This document shows positions 33,341 to 43,847 of a stretch of DNA of 43,847 nucleotides, piece by piece. A program made the position numbers and the translations under genes. Origin of the DNA: Hyphochytrium catenoides (taxonomy: Eukaryota; Sar; Hyphochytriomycetes; Hyphochytriales; Hyphochytriaceae); the NCBI GenBank assembly GCA_900088475.1, contig FLMG01002021.1, positions 1-43,847 of the forward strand, given 5' to 3'. Below the pieces are notes generated by a model, which worked only from the letters and a program-made list of their open reading frames with translations, searched no databases and was not told where the DNA came from. Every line of letters starts with the position of its first letter. Position 1 is the first letter of the stretch.

Positions 33341-35856
33341 ATGGTCCCATCAGATTATCTGAGGAAGATTGAGATCTCTCCTCCTGTACTGCGAAGCAAT
33401 CTCTCCGTACTAGACTTCACCAAGCTGCTGCAGGACAGCTCCTTTCTCAATGCCTGCGTAGCTGATATTCACGAGACCCTCAAGTCACGAAAAGAGAGTA
33501 GGTTCCCCTTCCTTAGCCTGAATATCAGGTTTGGTTCTATAAGTGTAGAGGAGGCTCTAATGGTAAATGATAAGCTTCATCATACAGGTATCTCATTGGC
33601 CTTGATCTTGGCGGTCAGCATTGGGTCCATGTGATTGCGGGAGCGGTCTGTGTACAGAGTACTGCAGGTAAGCACGGTCTTAGGCCCTCGGCGGTAGCCT
33701 GATGGTAGTTAAAGGCCCTAACTAGGGAAGTTACAGGCTACATCCCCGTCGTTGGAAGTAATTCAGACCTAGAGTCCACTTGCTCTCAACATGAACTTCA
33801 AGGATCCGAAGGACTCAGAATCCCTGCGGTTGCTGAGATTACGGGCCAAAAAGTAGTCGTTTGTAAGATTTAATGCTCCTGCTGAAAACCGCGTGCATGG
33901 CCCACTAACTTGTTGCCTTACCGGCTAGTTGCGGACTGGCTTCATGAAGCTGCCTCGGTTGTGACGGTAGTTCGATGGCTCAAAGAAGCAGGTGCCCGAC
34001 TTGTAGGAGTCATAACCTTCCGCTGCACAGATGCAAGCGTGCGCAAAGTTGTGTCAGAAGTGAAGGGCTGTACTCTCTTCGAATTGTGGCCCCGAAAAAG
34101 TGGGCATCCGCCTTTGCCTCCTATTCGCACTGGCTGCCACATGATAGAGTACGTCCCAGCTAACAGACAAGGAAAAAAAGAGAGTATTCCTCCCACTGGC
34201 TCCGAGTTATCCACATATGGTCACAAGCTCGACAAGAGGAGGCGGGAGAGCGATAGCAGTGAAGGGGAGCTGGAGAAGATGGACACTGTTTATAGTGAAA
34301 GCGATCAATCTGAGGACTCTGGCACGCCCCTGCTCAATCAACAATCGTCAGAGGAGAGCACGAAAGCCTGTACCCTAGATAGGGTGATGAATAGAGAACA
34401 TTCTCAATCGGGTCAGTGTCGTGGAAGCGATGTCACGAACCGGACCGCCATTTCCCACCTTGCAACCTCAGATAGCATCGCGAAGCGTGTCTGTGTACGT
34501 CGCCCATCACTGCAGCCAGATCTCTTTCTAAGTTTGACGCTACCTTTGCGGAACGAGGGAAGCTCCTCTTCAGGTTGCAAGCCCTACGGCCCAACTCCTA
34601 GCGGAACTACCAATATAGTCTCACATAGCTCCACCAGCTACCAAGCCAATGATCCAGTTGAGGACAAACAGACCCACGCAACATCTGCAGATGGCAGCTT
34701 CTCAGTCTTCAGCGTGCTTGATGGGCATGGCGGGAATCTCGCGTCTCAGTATATGGCCAAGCACTTGCCTGCTGCTATTCTTAGAAGAGTTAGTCGAGAT
34801 CTTTCAACTGGCCAGCTCACTGCGGCTTTGAAGGAGGCATTCTTGGCATGTGATGAGGAGTTCATTGCGTACCTGACAAATTTGCCTCAAGAAGTGCGCA
34901 TGTCCAAGGGATACGCAAATGCGGGAACCTGTGCCATTGTTGCTCTGATTGGTCAGGGAAAGCTGCTAGTTGCGAACTGCGGAGATTGTCGAGCTGTACT
35001 CGGGACATACAGTTCAGGGCGCGTTTCGCGCTATGAGAAAAGAAAGGTTGACCCTGTGCTGTCCTCTAAAGCTTCACAAACGGCGACAATTGTTTCTAAA
35101 GAAGGCGGAAGGCAGCCAAGCAGGTCAGTCTATGGCGATGGAGAGGTTCAGCAACGTCAGAGAGAGGACGGCAACAAGCCCTATGACATGCCTGGAATTC
35201 GCGCAGTTCACCTATCCAATGACCACAACTGCGAAAATGCTACCGAGGCCAACCTTGTCCGAGAGAGGTCAAGGGATCGGAATGCCATTAGAGGTTCTGC
35301 AGAGGACATGAAGCACGGTGCCACCGACTATGTCAAGAGAGTAGCAGGGAGTCTCGCGGTTACTCGTGCTCTTGGCGACGCTTACTTAAAATGTGAAGCT
35401 CTGAGTCGGCCTCCATTCGCCAGCCGTGTGCCTTACATTACTGCGGAGCCGGAGGTCACAGTGCACTACATACAGCCAGAGGATCGCTTTCTTATTCTTG
35501 GAACAGATGGTCTCTGGGATATCTTAGACAGTACGCTGGCCGTCTCCATCGTTGCAGAACACCTTGAGGAAAGAGAAAAAGAGAAGCCTGCGCGCAGGGA
35601 GAGCTTCCTTGACCGGCAGGAGAAGAAAGAACCAAGCGTCAGTGAGATTCTTATCAGCCGGTGCCTTAGTAAACTCTCAAGTATCCACTCAACCACAGTA
35701 GAGAAGGTCAAGAATCTACCGAAAGGGAAGATAAGAAGGAGGCTGCATGACGACATAACGTGCAGTGTTATCGTACTCCAGAGCGGAAACGGGTCGCCGC
35801 ATGATAGAGAGCGATCCACACCCAGGGACAAGAAGGGCAGTAAAGCCGATGCATGA
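33341..35856 (+). CDS. PP2C phosphatase with N-terminal degenerate APRT-like domain
   Basis: Four exons (33341..33501, 33588..33667, 33737..33862, 33929..35856) join in phase to 764 residues. Residues 1 to about 190 follow adenine phosphoribosyltransferase block by block: DYLRKIEISPPVLRSNLSVL, LDFTKLLQD, YLIGLDLGG, AGYIPVV, EGLRIPAVAEITGQKVVV and WLKEAGARLVGVITF. The catalytic residues are gone: GLDxRGF reads GLDLGGQ, and the PRPP loop (usually VDDLLATGGT) reads FADWLHEAASVVT. A charged linker follows. The PP2C domain (about 355-740) keeps its metal ligands: Asp387 in DGHGG, GDCRAVL, SLAVTRALGDAYLK, Asp649 in GTDGLWD, and LHDDITC. It resembles PDP/plant-type PP2Cs, a Mg/Mn-dependent Ser/Thr phosphatase. 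The intron 1 donor (AG|GTTCCC) is weak. The pseudo-domain may sense a nucleotide; this is inference. Confidence 0.85.
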
Positions 35857-36643
35857 TGTAGACGTTGGAAGGATGGGTCGACCTCTTGCTTCTTTCATAG
35901 CCCGAACGGTATCCCTGACTACTTCCCTGCTGCCTCCCGTGGCTAACGGGAGTGACGTTTGCCATTGGCAGCAATGGTACCTGTCCAGCCCCAGCTCCAA
36001 ACTCCTTGGATGGAAAAGAAGGGTACCCTGGAACAAGATGGAAGACCGCTCTTGTCATACTCTCGTGCTTACCATCATCTCGTTGCGGGAACAGCTTCCA
36101 TGTATATAAACTTGCAATGGCCATCAGGCCCTGCAGACTGCCAATTGGTGGTACTATTTTGTTCTTTACTAGCTGATAGGACCAACTCGATTTGTATGGA
36201 GCTCATCCTTCACCTGCTCCTGACCACATTAAGAGCCAAAGGGTTGAGGTCATATATTCTCTCTGTTGTGCTACTAATAAGTGGATTGTGTCTTTGTCCT
36301 CTTACGTAAACTTGAGAAGTAGCTGCAGATAGTATTAGGCCACCCTTAGCCTCTGGAGAACTGTCGAACGCCGAAGAAAGGGAGCTGTGTTTAGAAAGGC
36401 AAGACCCCTACCTAGAGACTAATATGGCTCAGCGAAGGGAGCTGATCAAAAGATTTAGCTGTCCCATAACGTTATGCGGAAGAAGAGTGATATGGTAACG
36501 TTTATGAATCAATGAGCGGGAGGAGAGTGCCACGAAGAGAGGCTGTATCTACAGTTGACTTAACATCGCGCTCCAACCAGGGCCGAGATGAAATAGGTCT
36601 ATCCAACCTCAGACTAGCCTGGCTGGTAGGGCCACTGGGAGAA
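35857..36643. other. Convergent intergenic region
   Basis: Between the 3' ends of the PP2C and HECT genes. A plus-strand ORF with ATG at 35974 (111 codons, ending 36309) has hydrophobic patches but no domain and lies in the probable PP2C 3' UTR. Nothing else is supported. Confidence 0.35.
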
Positions 36644-39600
36644 CTAACCGAAGGCGAAGCCTTCACTGCCATGTCGAATGGCAAATAACATCTTGGTCTG
36701 GAGACTTTTAAAGGACTCATAGGCAGGTAGAAAGAGGCTGTTGAAGCACGTAAAGGCCCGAGGTAGTGCATCTTTGCGGTCTATACGGTTTATGTTGAAC
36801 TTCTGCTCTCCCGATAAGCCATAGAGATGGGCAAACCCGCCTGCGGGGCGTACAAAAGTGAATAAGGGTCTGCTTAATTCCTCCTTTGGGCTGGGCTACG
36901 AGAGTAAAGCTCTTTACCTGAAGGAACTCTAGAGGAGCCAGTGCAAAACCTCAGTAGGAGGACAGTCTCTTCTTCACCCAAAGTACGGACTAGTTGCCAA
37001 AACCAGACAATGACGTCTGACGTCGGATGATAGCCTATATAAACCGTATTGTTCTCCCAGTCATTTTTATCGATGCGGTCATATCCTGACACCAGCAATG
37101 ATAGCTCTGACTCCGAGAAGAACCGAAGGAAGCGCTCAGGAATCACCTCAAAGAGCCCATTGCCGAACGCCTGCGCGGCATCAGCCCACCTCTTCCGTAG
37201 CTTATGATTCAAGAGGAGGCTGATGTACTCATCCTTATTAGACTCAACGACCTTGTGTGCGGGGCAGCAGAGCATAGTTATCATTATATTCTCTCAATCA
37301 GGGCCACAGAGAGCTCTACCTCAATGTCAGCGCCTCCCTGCTTCAGCTCGTATTCCATGACCTGAGACTTTGAGCCTTCACCGCCTTCCACCTGACAAAT
37401 GTAGTTAGAAGTGTGGAAAGCGGTTAGTGAGTCCATCATCATTATACATAACAGCCTAGCAGATGGCAGGGGTATCTACCTCAGTGACAGTGAACGTAGT
37501 GCCGACACTTGTAGGATCGTTGTCGCGCACCCAAACCAGCCCTTTATGCAGCTCAGGGTCTATAGTCTCCAGCTCGCTAAGAGAAACTGGCCGGTGGAAG
37601 ATAGTTCGGAGGAAAGGAGGTGGCAGATTTAGATTCATTAGCTGCAATAATGTGAAAGAGGAAGGCGCAAAAGCGCGTTAGTAAGTATGATAGCGGCACA
37701 AGGGTCTGATACCAACGGACCGTTTGACGCTTGATTACGCAGCCGACAAGCGTGCCTGCCAAAAAGAAGTCATCGAGCCTCGGTTTGCTTCCCGTAGATT
37801 TGGGATACTGAAACCTCCCACCATCGCTAGCAGGATTAGGGAGGAACAGACCACACTTCTTGGGATCTGCCATATCTACGATGGCAAGCAGGAAAAGGTT
37901 TGGTTTAATCATCCTCCAACGCGGCTGCTAAGCGACACGTACCGCTCGCCAGGAGGCTCGCAAACTCTCTAAAGACTCCCATGCCCATAGCAAACGAGTC
38001 CTTGAAGCAAATTTCCAGGTTCGCGTTCCGCAGATACCTGCTGTACACTGGCCGGTGACGAAAATCGTTCTTGACGGACCACCACACGTCACTGCGGTCC
38101 ACGTTAACCAAAATGCTTCTCTGAGATGGAATGACCTTACTCATAAGCCAGGATCGTCTGTTCTCAAAGTTGATGATCACCTACGACACCACGTCTTTAG
38201 AAGGAAGTGGCAAGCAAAGACACACCGCTAAGCCTTCTGTTTACCTTCCCCTCATCAGACATTAAGGAAGCTAGGGAAGTGTCCAAGAGATACAGTCTGG
38301 TCTTCAGAAAGCCGTTGATAAGGTCATAGTAAGATGGTACAGATGCCAAGCACTGAATAACCTCAACCGCCTAAGAGTTGTCACAGGCGCTTGGTGAGTG
38401 CTACCATCATGCCAAGCTCACCGACTTCCTAGGACTTACTTGAGCTCGGAAAGACGCTTCCTTAGAACCCAATAGCTGCCCGAGAACCCTCATCTGTTCC
38501 TCTTGCCGTTTCTGCAGTAGGGCCACAACGCACTCTTGCTCTTTCTGCAGGGGGCGTCAGTTTGAGACTCTCTCTCTCAAGTAACAGCGGACCTCAACCT
38601 TACAGTGAAGTTAGCGTACAATAGGGGTGGCCAGCCCTTGTCATCCAAAGCTTCCACTGCTGCCCCCGCCGAGACAAGAGCTTCGACCATCATCGTGCTG
38701 CCAACAAGTGCAGCGATATGAAGCGGTGTTCGACGACACTTGTCTGTCTCATGCATTCCTACCAGACATCGACGCACTGAGCGCGTCCTATATATATGCT
38801 CGATACTGACGGGACATTGGTACCTACCTGCAGGCCATAGTTCCAAGAGCACCGCTAACACTTCGTCGTTACCCTCTGTAACGCAAGAATGGTAAACATT
38901 GCCGCCTGACGCCTTATCACAGGCTTCTTCCAGAGTGTTATTGATGGCAGCAAGCGCCCGAAATGTATCGGCGGGTAAAAAGGCAGCGCCCAGCAAGATC
39001 ACATCTTCCGAGGTCTGCGCAACGTATCTTAGGGGCGCATGGGTTACGAGGAAGGTGACAGCTTGGGATGCGCGGCCTTCAGTTACAGGTTTAGAACCGG
39101 ACAGGGAAATGAGAAAAGAAGTGTCAGGGGGCCATAATCCAGCACAATGAAGGATGGATGGTAGTAGTTAGACAACCTCCAAAAGTAAGTCTCGAGATAA
39201 GACTTTATCAAACACGAAGGTTCAAGCCCCATCCAGCCAGTAGGACAAGATTGAGCAAGGAGATATTGACCTTTGATAGCGACATGGAGAAGAGTATCTC
39301 CTGACGTCTCTACTCGCTGATGCAAAGTCTGCGGATGGAGCTCTATAATACGCCTGACCACTTCCATCTGCTCTAGAACGCAGGCTAATTGAAGTGGAGT
39401 GTACTTGTGATTATGGCGTAGCCCGTCGATACTATAATGGGAACCCATGTAGGCAGCTTCAGATATCAGGGTTTCGTCCTCCAGCAAGCTTGACAAGCAA
39501 GCGCCATTGCCAGACAAGACAGCGTGGTGAAGGCAATTCTGACCGTCCGCATCTACGGCATAAACATCAGCGCCCGACTCTATCAAATAGGACGCCACCG

Positions 39601-42117
39601 TTGCTGAGTTGGCTCTTAATGCCTGGTTACCACGGATGCATCAGCTTCAACCTTTACGGTCCGGCAATCTAAGAGTCCGCTCCGTTTACCTGCATCAGCA
39701 AACTGATCGCTCTATCCTCAACAGCCATCCAGGATGGATCAGCGCCTGCATCTTTCAAATCAGAAGGTCTAAGAACCAATAAGAAGTGGAGGATCATCAA
39801 CAAGGGCGGACCTTGGTTAAGCAAGTCCTTGGCGGTCTCAAGCGTCGCCTTTTCTTCACAAAGCGCGTCATAGAGCCTCCTAGACCTTATAGAAATTGAA
39901 AAGTTGAAGAGTCGTGACCCACTTGGTTAGAGGCAGAAGATTACTCCCCGCTAGGAAAGGTAAAATTGCAAACAGCGGCACGAGATACTCAGTTGACTGC
40001 GGTCACTTGAAAGGCGACAAGTATCGTGATCAGAGCCGCCGTGTCTTACTTTAGGTCCACGGGCGCTCGCTTTCTTAGCCTTCTCTTCAGTTGCTGCCCT
40101 CCGCCACAGTCCTCGCACAAGTACTTTCGTGGGACCTCCCGTCTGCTCGCAAACCCCATACACCTCCAATGCTGGTATTTCTGGCACAGCTCTTGCTTAC
40201 ACTGTCACGAGGCTCTTAGAATCCCTTTAGGCAGGACAAGCCGCTAGAGCTCTTGCCTGAATCCAGTACGAACTGCCTCCTAGCTTCTTGGTAGCGCCAC
40301 ATCGACAGCCGACTAGCGTTCCATCCTCTCCTTCCTCTATCGAGTCTTCCTCCCCTTCTTCATCGTCATCATCGCCTTCACTGTCGCTATCCTCGCCAAG
40401 GCCACTGACATGTCTCTTCCCGACGCTAGACAAGAGGATGTAAGGAGCTGCCTTAGAGGTGACAACCAGTACCTCGATACGGTACCTGATGGCTCGAAGG
40501 GCTGCCCCTAACACCTGCTTTCCGCGATAATTTAGCTCTAGAGAGGAGTCCGAAGAGTATTGCGCAGCCCGTAATCTCCGTTGGCTAGAAATGTCTGCTA
40601 CCTCCTCGTTTGACTCGTCGTCAACAAGGAATTCTGACATCGGGCGCTAGAGTATCGTATAAGGACGGGCAGTGGCAAATCCAAACCAAATAGAGAGACG
40701 ATAGAGGGCAGAGGGCATGACCTCAAGAAGTAATAGGGCTGTACGTTAAGAAACAATGAGAGCAAAAGAACAAAAGAGATGTTGGAAGAAGAGCTGATGA
40801 AATCTTTATAAGAAGACGTAAGAGGATGGAAGTCTATCATGGCCGAAAGTGTCAGTGACTACCTCCATGGAGCTTTCAGAGTCCGAGGATGGGCTCGCTG
40901 GTGCTACTGGGGCGACCTGTTCAACGCTTTTGGCCCTTCTCTCAGCTAAACTTTCTCTGGCCCTGGTAAGTCTATCATGCATGTGCTTCTTGCGCTTCTC
41001 CTGTCGTTTTGGCCGTATCAGACAGAAGTAGTACCAAGGTAGGCGTTCTTCGACCGCCTTTCTGAGATTAGTCGCTGACCTGCCTGTTCTGCAACCTCCT
41101 AATGCGGGTCGACCTGCGACGATCTGGGCTGCTCTCTGCACTTGACGCCATATCCTCCTCGTCATCCGAGTTGTTCTCTTCATCACTGTCTCCTTGCTCT
41201 TCATCTTCTTCTTCCACTTCCTCTCCTGCTCGTTCGGTCCTCTGAACCCCTTCCAGCTTCGGATCCTGCACGCGATCTTCCTCAATTTCGCTTTCTTTGT
41301 CTTCCAATCCAAGATTGACTTGTTTGTCTTTCTTCTTTCCATTCTCACAGGCGGAGTCCGAACCCGTAGACTCTACTGACGAATCGACTTCGTCCTGATC
41401 ATCTACCATAATAACCTTCTTGCCCTTAGATGGCGTGAACGCTTCCTCTTCCTCAGATGAGCTGCTAACAATCCTCCTCCTTGCTTTAGTCTCTGTTCTT
41501 GGCTTCTTCCATTGTCTTATTGAGCCAGTTTTTCTAAGTCGCCGTCGGGGAGTGGGCAGTGGAGAGTCTACGAGGCAATCTATTAGTGTGTCTGTTCAGG
41601 TATCTGGCATCATAAGCGGACTACCTTCATCGTCATCATCCTGATCATCGTCCGACTCCTTGCTCTCTTGATCATCCTCGGAGAGGTCAAACGTTTTGTT
41701 CTTCCTACAAGTGGCAGACTTTCTGTTTCCTGGATTATCGTCTACGGCATCATCATCGTCCACTGTCCAAGGAGAGTTAGGACTTCCCTTTGTAACTGAG
41801 CTTCGGGTGGTCATGGCATCCGTTGCGTTGCTTTTGACTGTTGGCTTAGGAGGAGTACCTCGCCGGCCTCCTCGTCTAGTCTTCATAACTTCGCTTCGAC
41901 GAGGCCAGTAGCCGGCATCCCTAGGCCCTAGACGAACGATAACCTTGCCCCGGCACCGCCTCCTGTCCGCCGAGAGCACCAGGTTGAGCACCTTCTCATA
42001 GGAATCACTATCTTCACTATGGCTCTGTCTTCGAAGTCTCTGCCTCCGTCTTCGTGTCCCAATCTTCTCCTCCTCTAAAACTGCAGAGCACATGCAGGAA
42101 TCATCGTGCTCGGGGCT
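36644..42117 (-). CDS. PHD finger, ankyrin repeat and HECT domain E3 ubiquitin ligase
   Basis: Seventeen exons: 42117 or 42093..41625, 41579..~41096, 41061..40863, 40646..40257, 40201..40050, 39879..39690, 39622..39271, 39076..38828, 38758..38604, 38544..38440, 38370..38245, 38180..37943, 37875..37721, 37641..37480, 37391..37320, 37251..36918, 36840..36644. From ATG 42093 they give about 1342 residues. An acidic, basic-patched N-terminus (SPDRRRSTRIRRLQNR) leads to a PHD finger (about 495-550): GCRCG, CKQELCQKYQHWRC, YLCEDC. Ankyrin repeats follow (ADVYAVDADGQNCLHHAV; RRTPLHIAALVGSTMMVEAL). The HECT N-lobe has VNVDRSDVW and FREFASLL; the C-lobe has RFCTGSSRVPSGG and the catalytic Cys in ALPRAFTCFNSLFLPAYES (codon 36746-36748). 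The exon 2 donor is ambiguous (41084, 41096 or 41114, all in phase). HECT enzymes form a ubiquitin thioester; the PHD suggests chromatin substrates. Confidence 0.85.
40202..40256 (-). other. GC-AG intron in the HECT gene
   Basis: This 55-base intron starts CAG|GCAAGA and ends GTGACAG. No GT donor in the neighbourhood keeps the frame, while this GC donor gives an exact PHD zinc-ligand spacing (C-x4-C-x4-H-x2-C). Confidence 0.75.
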
Positions 42118-43479
42118 CTGAAACAGCTTTTCTCGTCATCATCGGCTGCATTCTTGCTTCTCTTCGCATTCTGCCCGCCGCTGTGGCCCGGTAACCCCTA
42201 TCATACAACGGAGCTGTATACCCAGCATATAAGTACGCAAATCATCTCTCCTGACGATGTGCTGGGAAAGGAGAAAGAAGACAGCGAGCCTTGCCCTTGA
42301 CCTGCCCGGCCTTTCACTTCTGTTCCTTACTAGCTCAGGTCCTCTCTCTCTACTCTTTCTTCTCAGCTTGTGCGCAGCTGTGTGCCGGCGATGGCGATGT
42401 CAGGCAGAGGCGGACCCTACCGACATTTGCCATTCTTTGTCTTCACCTTCATATGATCATTGAGAGAGCCGCCGCCCGTAACCTGCTTCAGTTGGTCTCA
42501 GTCTAAGTGTTCTCCGTTGTTCTAGCAGTAGAGGTCCAAGCGCTCTCTGTTCCGCATGGAGGTATTAATTGAGCTAGGAGAAGCAATGGCAGCGCCCCGT
42601 TTGTTTGTCATATTACGCTGTGCGAGACGGCCAAGAAGAAGGTAGATTTCGTAGTGGTGGACGCTACTGCTTCTACCTTAGTGTCCGGACCTCGAAGGGC
42701 AAGATGAGAAGAAAACGTCATGGACACTGAGAAGTTACTTTTCGAGCCTGCTGGGCCTCTGCCAACATCTTTCTTCATGCTCACTGTTCGAACATGAAGG
42801 CGTTTCCTGGCATTGCTTTGAGTCAACATCATGCTTGCTGTCCGAAGAGCAGATGGCGGTCCAACTATAACACAAGGAGGAGGAGTAATTGGTTGGCAGT
42901 TTGAGGGCAACAATAGACGTGGTGTCTAATAGCAGAGAGGAGATTCAGTGCATGGCGTGAGAGTGAACTCTTTCTATTCTGCTCATATTGCGGGCTATGC
43001 CATTCACCGCGTCAGTTTGATGGTGCAAGTAACAACGGGGCTCAAGCAAGTGTCGCATCATCTTCTGAACGGTTCAGGGAGGTCGGCATCGTCATGACTT
43101 TTCACCATATGTGTGGCAGTGCATGCACTCTGGATGCGTTGACGATGCATCATCGTCACTAGCCAGACGCGAGGACGCCTGTGCACAAGTTTAGCATTCC
43201 GAAGACTATTTTCATGCTGGCGCATCATCAACGCAGGGTCCAAGGGAAGGACCTGGCCTCGACCATCCCTCCTCGCTCGTCTCCCTCTTGCAATGCAGAC
43301 GTTCCTGTAGGTACATTCCGTTCGATGTCTGGTCATGTCAGGCCGTCTCTTCCCGATAGAATGGCACCTTCGTTCATCTACCACTATAAGGGATGTCGCT
43401 GCTCTGCCTAAACGATGAAGATAACAATGCCACCAACCCGATAATTCAACCTTCGCGTCTTCAGTCATAACAGCACCCC
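42118..43479 (-). other. Upstream region of the HECT gene with a possible first exon
   Basis: A minus-strand stretch 42832..42617 starts with ATG, reads MMLTQSNARKRLHVRTVSMK and later VEAVASTTTKSTFFLAV, and ends at AGC|GTAATA in phase 0. Joined to the acceptor TTTCAG|AGC at 42117 it would add 80 residues in frame to the HECT protein. The intron would be about 500 bases, longer than others here, so this is tentative. A 136-codon minus-strand ORF (43468..43058) begins with ATG but has no domain. Confidence 0.3.
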
Positions 43480-43674
43480 ATGCCGACCCTCGCCACCACC
43501 CTGCTTCGTCGTCGCATACTGCATACCTCCGTAGGACAACACCGCTACTCTTTGCAATGTCGCACTAGCAATTGCATTATAAGAACCGTCTTGGGCTTGA
43601 GGTACACAGACCTCGTCTCTTGCCCTTTTGAAGAAACGTTACGCAGAGTCACGAACAACAAAGTCTCCGGCTGA
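43480..43674 (+). CDS. Possible first exon or small ORF with mitochondrial-like presequence
   Basis: A 64-codon frame with ATG at 43480. The start MPTLATTLLRRRILHTSVGQ is basic and hydroxylated, without acidic residues, like a mitochondrial presequence. The frame ends in a stop just before a CT-rich repeat. No domain is visible and the window ends soon after, so a continuing gene cannot be checked. Confidence 0.25.
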   Translation: MPTLATTLLRRRILHTSVGQHRYSLQCRTSNCIIRTVLGLRYTDLVSCPFEETLRRVTNNKVSG

Positions 43675-43697
43675 GCAGCGTTATAGCTGTCACAGAC

Positions 43698-43847
43698 CCT
43701 TATCTCTCCCTCTCTGTCTCTCTGTCTCTCTTTTCTCTTGTTTCTCTCACTCTGTCTGTCTCTCTCTGTCTGTCTCTTTATTTCTCTCTCTCTTTCCTCT
43801 TCCTCCTCTCTCTCTCTGTCTTTCTGTCTCCCTCTCTCTCTCTCTCT
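43698..43847. repeat. CT-rich interrupted microsatellite at the window edge
   Basis: Interrupted CT, CTGT and TTTCT units run to the last base. It is similar in kind to the CT tract at 32292 and, in reverse complement, to the GA tract at 1012. Confidence 0.9.

Noticed and set aside
39083-39598. Stand-alone ankyrin protein and separate HECT genes
   Set aside because: All exons from 39879 to 36644 join in phase, and the ankyrin frame has no ATG near its start.
1-43847. CRISPR arrays, bacterial operons or prophage
   Set aside because: No regular direct repeats with spacers, no ribosome binding sites and pervasive spliceosomal introns. The DNA is eukaryotic.

Overview
The window is nuclear DNA from an intron-rich eukaryote, most likely a unicellular protist. 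Nearly every gene I could resolve is split by short GT-AG introns (about 55 to 310 bases), genes lie on both strands at high density, there are no operons, and GA/CT microsatellites and two assembly gaps (19775-19830 and 32265-32291) are present. A slime-mould-type cAMP-receptor-like GPCR, a C69 dipeptidase ectoenzyme, a LOG-type hydrolase, an MRG15 chromatin protein and a Crypton/DIRS-like tyrosine recombinase relic together suggest a microbial eukaryote (a stramenopile or related alga or heterotroph is possible). I cannot name the lineage from sequence alone.

Layout, left to right. 1-1847: minus-strand terminal exons of an unidentified gene and a GA microsatellite. 1848-3497 (+): BCDIN3D/Bin3-type RNA methyltransferase with a dsRNA-binding domain set into its Rossmann fold. 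3726-4262 (-): secreted cysteine-rich orphan. 5221-6937 (-): 2-oxoglutarate/Fe(II) dioxygenase. 8100-10885 (-): ten-exon tyrosine-recombinase-like gene with two catalytic positions replaced. 10886-15160: gene-poor block with one tentative minus-strand gene. 15161-16630 (+): two-pass membrane RING-H2 protein. 18324-21810 (+): signal peptide, TPRs, transmembrane helix and C-terminal La motif in one gene. 22096-24276 (-): cAMP-receptor-like GPCR. 24462-24836 (-): small basic ORF. 25062-26315 (-): LOG-family enzyme with an N-terminal hydrophobic segment. 26977-29374 (+): MRG15. 29475-32088 (-): C69 dipeptidase with a C-terminal membrane anchor. 33341-35856 (+): PP2C phosphatase fused behind a degenerate adenine-phosphoribosyltransferase-like domain. 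36644-42117 (-): seventeen-exon PHD, ankyrin and HECT ubiquitin ligase. 42118-43847: possible upstream exon and CT-rich sequence at the edge.

I joined exons by hand, requiring GT-AG (one GC-AG) borders, continuous phase and continuity of the protein family. In almost all multi-exon genes every intron passes the phase test, so the models are strong, but none has transcript support. Exon boundaries are given in each entry.

The genes do not form one pathway, but themes recur: RNA (methyltransferase with dsRBD, La protein), ubiquitin (RING-H2, HECT), chromatin (MRG15, PHD), and membrane or secretory proteins. The most unusual content is a set of domain combinations: a membrane-anchored La protein, a dsRBD inside a Bin3 methyltransferase, a pseudo-phosphoribosyltransferase on a PP2C, PHD with ankyrin and HECT, and an intron-rich, apparently catalytically dead tyrosine recombinase.
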